A stretch of DNA of 64,000 nt, taken from Pseudomonadota bacterium. Its GTDB lineage: Bacteria > Pseudomonadota > Gammaproteobacteria > Burkholderiales > Sulfuriferulaceae. This document shows, piece by piece, positions 63,450-64,000 of this stretch. The stretch is taken from positions 62,001 to 126,000 of the forward strand of contig JAJYYK010000004.1 of the NCBI GenBank assembly GCA_021801025.1, given 5' to 3'. A model generated the notes under the pieces. It did no database searches. It worked only from the letters and a program-made list of their open reading frames with translations, and was not told the DNA's origin. Position numbers and translations under genes: made by a program. The first letter of the stretch is position 1; every line of letters starts with the position of its first letter.

Positions 63450-63491
63450 CTGACTTTCCTTTTTAATATATAGAGATAGATAAAAAAACCT

Positions 63492-64000
63492 ATGCATTAC
63501 AAGCAGATTAACAGCAAACTCAATGAAAGACAATACATAAAGACGGTTTTGTTTATTAACCAAAAAACAGGCACACCCGCTCATCCGGCAAAAATATGTA
63601 TCGATATTTCATTGGCAACATCTCAATATATACCCAAGTTGGGGGCTGATTTTCAAACACGAAACGCCACATCTATTATTTCTACCAAAATTCCTTGCCA
63701 GAATAATAAAACCCTTCGCTTCAGGATGGGCTGGTATCGCCTTCTGATGAAAGCCGTCATTTACATGGCGTTCAGCATCATGGAACCTGCAGGGCATAAC
63801 CCGGAAAGTGAACACAAACAAATACCGGAATTCGCACTGGATAACGCCGGGTTAACTGTCAGGCAACACGCAAAAGCGACCGCCCGGAAAGTCACGTCAT
63901 ACCAGGAAGAATACCGCACAGAGCGCAGCCAGAAGTACTATTTTTTTCATTATGTTAAGTCAGGTATCGCTGGCACGGGCACAGTTATATTGTGCAAAGG
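63492..64000 (+). CDS. Unrecognised open frame, running off the window (partial)
   Basis: An ATG at 63492 opens a frame of 169 codons with no stop up to the window edge. The product begins MHYKQINSKLNERQYIKT, is basic and contains no family signature, signal peptide or membrane segment that I recognise. Typical betaproteobacterial order would place mrcA (penicillin-binding protein 1A) divergent from pilM here, and this is not it. The upstream ribosome site is weak, and the start overlaps the candidate pilM promoter. It may be a real orphan gene, one that starts at an internal ATG such as 63726, or a chance frame. Confidence 0.35.
   Translation, partial: MHYKQINSKLNERQYIKTVLFINQKTGTPAHPAKICIDISLATSQYIPKLGADFQTRNATSIISTKIPCQNNKTLRFRMGWYRLLMKAVIYMAFSIMEPAGHNPESEHKQIPEFALDNAGLTVRQHAKATARKVTSYQEEYRTERSQKYYFFHYVKSGIAGTGTVILCK
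63496..63523 (-). promoter_or_regulatory. Candidate promoter of pilMNOPQ
   Basis: On the minus strand TTGAGT and TGTAAT are 16 bp apart, about 47 bases before the pilM start. An overlapping TTGTCT/TAATCT pair with 17-bp spacing lies slightly upstream. Both are moderate matches. Confidence 0.35.

Noticed and set aside
63609-63821. 70-codon minus-strand frame upstream of pilM
   Set aside because: No ribosome site, no motif, and it overlaps the longer plus-strand open frame.

Overview
The window looks like chromosomal DNA of a betaproteobacterium, probably an autotroph from the Nitrosomonadales/Gallionellales/Ferrovales side. The evidence is gene order (carAB-greA-DUF4149, rplU-rpmA-obgE-proB, leuS-lptE-holA, rpsP-rimM-trmD-rplS, pilMNOPQ-aroK, pilT-pilU beside yggS-proC, pilRS with a PP0621-type gene), the moderate G+C content by eye, and a proteobacterial-type phosphoribulokinase. 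The exact genus is an inference and cannot be fixed from this sequence alone. No rRNA, tRNA, prophage, CRISPR array or intact transposase gene was seen.

Layout. 1-8361 (minus): carA, carB, greA, a DUF4149 membrane gene, rlmE, ftsH and a cut folP, mostly overlapping or tightly spaced. 8362-12050: a gap with a structured repeat, a YhfA-type OsmC protein, queF-ygfZ, and an Ala/Pro-rich lipoprotein. 12051-15898 (plus): glyA, nrdR, ribD and a cation/Ca exchanger. 15898-16165: a MITE-like element. 16147-20377 (minus): pilR, pilS, a PP0621-type zinc-ribbon gene and a polyprenyl diphosphate synthase gene. 20466-24479 (plus): promoter, rplU, rpmA, obgE, proB and a DUF4197 protein. 24556-28816: a lytic transglycosylase, proS, a spermidine-synthase-like protein, a second copy of the structured repeat, and prk. 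28967-33176 (plus): leuS, lptE, holA. 33240-35376 (minus): rpsP, rimM, trmD, rplS. 35550-45059: a periplasmic DsrE-like protein, an orphan solute-binding protein, a three-gene RND efflux operon and a coiled-coil porin. 45345-50697: rng, then proC and yggS separated by a second MITE-like element, then pilT and pilU. 50741-57704: a diverged repeat copy, rlmL, hemJ, two TlpA-like thioredoxins and a very large FAD/Fe-S oxidoreductase. 57808-63449 (minus): aroK and pilQPONM. The last 509 bases hold an unrecognised open frame running off the edge.

How the genes work together. Type IV pili are the strongest theme: the PilMNOPQ alignment and secretin complex, the PilT/PilU retraction ATPases and the PilS/PilR control pair lie in three separate blocks. 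The remainder is mainly housekeeping (translation, pyrimidine/arginine precursor supply, one-carbon metabolism, proline, riboflavin, queuosine) plus envelope functions (LptE, efflux, porin, lipoproteins).

The least ordinary content is in the gaps. A family of about 111-bp repeats (8594-8704 and 27773-27883, a diverged relative at 50741-50853 and a fragment at 19376-19408) folds into three consecutive hairpins, shows compensatory base changes, and ends in a ribosome-binding-site-like tail. The architecture resembles the HEARO/omega RNA that precedes IscB-type ORFs, but no such ORF is present here. Separately, two MITE-like palindromic elements begin with AGGGCTCGT: one supplies the last codons of pilR and the other splits the yggS-proC pair.
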